Source of the DNA: an uncultured delta proteobacterium
Lineage (GTDB): Bacteria; Myxococcota_A; Bradymonadia; REDH01
Length of the DNA: 24,720 nucleotides
Reading direction: 5' to 3'
Assembly: GCA_903912275.1 (NCBI GenBank)
Contig: CAIWGR010000412.1
Location: 1 to 24,720 of the forward strand
Part shown: in pieces, positions 22,856 through 24,720 of the stretch
Position numbering within the stretch: the stretch's first letter is position 1
Layout of the letters: each line of letters starts with the position of its first letter
The notes under the pieces: generated by a model
Told to the model about the DNA's origin: nothing
Databases searched by the model: none
The model's input: the letters and a program-made list of their open reading frames with translations, nothing else
Translations under genes and position numbers: made by a program

Positions 22856-24433
22856 ATGGGAACCCCGATGACGAGCATGCCGACCTTTGGTTTCTGGGAG
22901 CAGGCGCAGGCCCACCCCAACGACATCGCGGTGGTGGAGCCCGACGGACAGATCGTGACCTTTGGCGCGCTGCTCGCCGGTGCGAACCAGCTGGTGCATG
23001 GGCTCCGGGCGATGGGGGTCCAGAAGGGCGACTGCATCGCGATGATGCTGGAGAACCGCTCGGAGGTGCTGCAGCTCTTCATGGCGGTGGCGCAGTCGGG
23101 GCTCTACCTCACGCCGCTGAACTACCACCTGGCGCCGCCCGAGGCCGGCTACATCGTCACCGACTGCGCGGCCAAGGCGGTCTTCTACTCGGCCAAGACC
23201 TCGGAGCTGGCGCAGAAGGCGCTGGACGGGATCGGCTATGAGGCGGCGCGCCGCTTCTGTGTGGATGCGGTGGAGGGCCACCAGCAGCTCACGGCGCTCA
23301 CCGCGGCGCATTCGACGGCGGTGCCAGCCGACCGGTTTGCGGGCACCACGATGACCTACACCTCGGGCACCACGGGGCGGCCCAAGGGGGTTCGGCGGCC
23401 GTTTGGCGACCTGGCGCCCGAGCAGGTGTCGAGCATGCAGGCGATGTTCCTGCTCTCCTTCGGCATCACGCCGCGCGACAACGGGGTGCACCTTGTGGTG
23501 GCGCCGATGTATCACACGGCGGTCATCAACTTTGCGACCAACCACCTGCATCTTGGCCACACGGTGGTGCTGATGGACCGCTGGACGCCCGAGGGGATGC
23601 TCGAGCGGATCGCCAAGTACAAAGTAACCACGAGCCACATGGTGCCGACCATGTTCACGCGGCTGCTCAAGCTGCCGCAGGAGCTGCGCGACAGCACCGA
23701 TGTTTCGTCGCTCCGGCAGATGATTCATGGTGCGGCGCCCTGCCCCATCGAGGTGAAGCGGGCCATGCTCGCCTGGTGGGGCGACACGGTTTACGAATAC
23801 TACGCGGCCTCGGAGGGCGGCGGCACCACGGCGACGCCGGCGGAGTGGAAGCAGAAGCCGGGTACGGTCGGAAAGCCGTGGCCCATCTCGCGCATCCTCA
23901 TCCTGGACGACGCCGGCCAGCCGGTTCCAACGAAGACGCCGGGCACGGTCTGGATCTCCATGGGCCAGCACACCTTCAAGTATCACGGCGACGACAAGAA
24001 GACGGCCGACTCCTGGAAGGATGGCTTCTTCACGGTCGGCGACGCCGGCTTTGTGGACGAGGATGGCTACCTCTTCCTCTGCGACCGCAAGGCCGACATG
24101 ATCATCGCCGGCGGCGTGAACATCTACCCTGCGGAGATCGAGTCGGTGCTGTCACAGCACCCGCAGGTGGACGACGTGGCGGTCTTCGGCGTGCCCGATG
24201 AGGACATGGGCGAGGCGGTGAAGGCGGTCATCCAGGTGGGCGGCGGCGCGGTGGCCGGCGAGGCCTTCACGGCGGAGCTGCTGGCCTGGGCGACGGAGCG
24301 GCTGGCCAAGTACAAGCTGCCGCGGAGCGTGGACTTCATCGAGGCGATGCCGCGCGACCCCAACGGCAAGCTCTACAAGCGGACGCTCCGCGACCCCCAC
24401 TGGGTGGGCAAGAACCGGGGCGGCGCGAACTAG
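22856..24433 (+). CDS. Acyl-CoA synthetase (AMP-binding, fatty-acid--CoA ligase type)
   Basis: The enzyme should activate a carboxylic acid, probably a fatty acid, to its CoA thioester via an acyl-adenylate. The 525-residue protein contains the ordered core motifs of the adenylate-forming superfamily. These are YTSGTTGRPKGV (168-179), YYAASEGGG (315-323), VGDAG (394-398), DRKADMII then GGVNIYPAEIE (410-429), and PNGKLYKR with the catalytic Lys505. There is no carrier-protein domain or membrane segment. The start may be ATG 22856 or the in-frame ATG 22868; both have modest purine-rich sites upstream. It is divergent from the FadL-like gene, so import and activation of the same acid may be coupled. 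Chain length cannot be judged. Its TAG stop overlaps that of the convergent gene. Confidence 0.93.
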   Translation: MGTPMTSMPTFGFWEQAQAHPNDIAVVEPDGQIVTFGALLAGANQLVHGLRAMGVQKGDCIAMMLENRSEVLQLFMAVAQSGLYLTPLNYHLAPPEAGYIVTDCAAKAVFYSAKTSELAQKALDGIGYEAARRFCVDAVEGHQQLTALTAAHSTAVPADRFAGTTMTYTSGTTGRPKGVRRPFGDLAPEQVSSMQAMFLLSFGITPRDNGVHLVVAPMYHTAVINFATNHLHLGHTVVLMDRWTPEGMLERIAKYKVTTSHMVPTMFTRLLKLPQELRDSTDVSSLRQMIHGAAPCPIEVKRAMLAWWGDTVYEYYAASEGGGTTATPAEWKQKPGTVGKPWPISRILILDDAGQPVPTKTPGTVWISMGQHTFKYHGDDKKTADSWKDGFFTVGDAGFVDEDGYLFLCDRKADMIIAGGVNIYPAEIESVLSQHPQVDDVAVFGVPDEDMGEAVKAVIQVGGGAVAGEAFTAELLAWATERLAKYKLPRSVDFIEAMPRDPNGKLYKRTLRDPHWVGKNRGGAN

Positions 24434-24720
24434 AAGCAGAGCTTGGCGTCGGCGACGATGCTCTCGAAGGCGCTGGTCAGCGACGACTCGTTGCCGGCGT
24501 AGACGAACTCGGTGAAGGTGGTGCCGCCGTTCTGGGCGATGGCGTTGAGGGCCTCGGGCTCTTCGCCATACTGGTAGCCGATGACGTAGGTCTTCACGCC
24601 TGCGGCGGCGAGCGCGCGGGTGGCGGCAGAGAGGCCGTCGACGAGGCAGGTGGCCCGGTCCGGGTCCTGCTGGTCGCACTGGCAGGTGTCGGCCCCCTCG
24701 GTCATGACGACGAGGTAGGC
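24430..24720 (-). CDS. von Willebrand factor A domain protein, C-terminal fragment
   Basis: The frame is open from the right edge to a TAG at 24430, giving 96 C-terminal residues. AYLVVMTEGADTCQC followed by a Cys-containing loop, then VKTYVIGYQYG and LTSAFESIV, matches the last half of a vWA domain: the strand with the metal-binding acidic position, then the final helices. Gly takes the place of the usual Asp in TEGAD, so the metal site may be altered. The last residues (AKLCF) end in a Cys one residue before the terminus. The N-terminus lies outside the window. It resembles the vWA protein at 13549-14886 in fold only. Its stop overlaps the stop of the convergent acyl-CoA synthetase gene (CTAG). 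Confidence 0.8.
   Translation of the reverse strand, partial: AYLVVMTEGADTCQCDQQDPDRATCLVDGLSAATRALAAAGVKTYVIGYQYGEEPEALNAIAQNGGTTFTEFVYAGNESSLTSAFESIVADAKLCF

Overview
This GC-rich window carries 18 protein-coding genes, two of them cut by the window edges, and no RNA gene, transposon or CRISPR array that I can recognise. It looks chromosomal and comes from a double-membrane bacterium: it has a FadL-type outer-membrane barrel, several lipoproteins and a two-gene murein set (murA, murD). Secreted lipoproteins with Asp/Ser/Thr/Gly-rich linkers, von Willebrand A (vWA) proteins and a lamin-tail protein resemble what is common in myxobacteria-like (former deltaproteobacterial) lineages such as Myxococcota or Bradymonadota. 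That placement is an inference from style, not from a marker-gene search.

Layout, left to right. Positions 1-5164 (minus strand) hold murA, then an N6-adenine DNA methyltransferase whose Shine-Dalgarno overlaps the murA stop codon, then a large multidomain membrane protein that runs off the left edge and ends in a CPBP-like membrane domain without the expected catalytic residues. Divergent from murA is a DEAD-box RNA helicase with a DbpA-like RNA-binding tail (5305-7065). It converges on groES-groEL (9298 to 7313, minus) across a gap with several small hairpins. groES and dnaA (9761-11233) are divergent around a 462-base noncoding stretch with a one-mismatch DnaA box, clustered GATC sites and an AT-richer patch, a candidate replication origin or dnaA control region.

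Next comes a minus-strand run of three exported proteins: a vWA protein, an SGNH-type hydrolase and a lamin-tail lipoprotein, the last two coupled by a GTGA overlap. After a divergent gap, a plus-strand group follows: an RsmB/NOP-family rRNA methyltransferase, murD, and a protein whose two ends resemble YprB but which has no exonuclease core. A minus-strand trio then reads FadL-like barrel, Cys-rich EF-hand lipoprotein, and an uncharacterised protein with a long amphipathic helix. Divergent from the barrel is an acyl-CoA synthetase, suggesting a fatty-acid uptake and activation module. The window ends in the C-terminus of another vWA protein whose stop codon overlaps that of the synthetase.

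The items I find most worth following are the degenerate CPBP-domain protein, the Asp-type MurA, the FadL/lipoprotein/amphipathic-protein set, the exonuclease-less YprB-like protein, and the dnaA-groES intergenic region.
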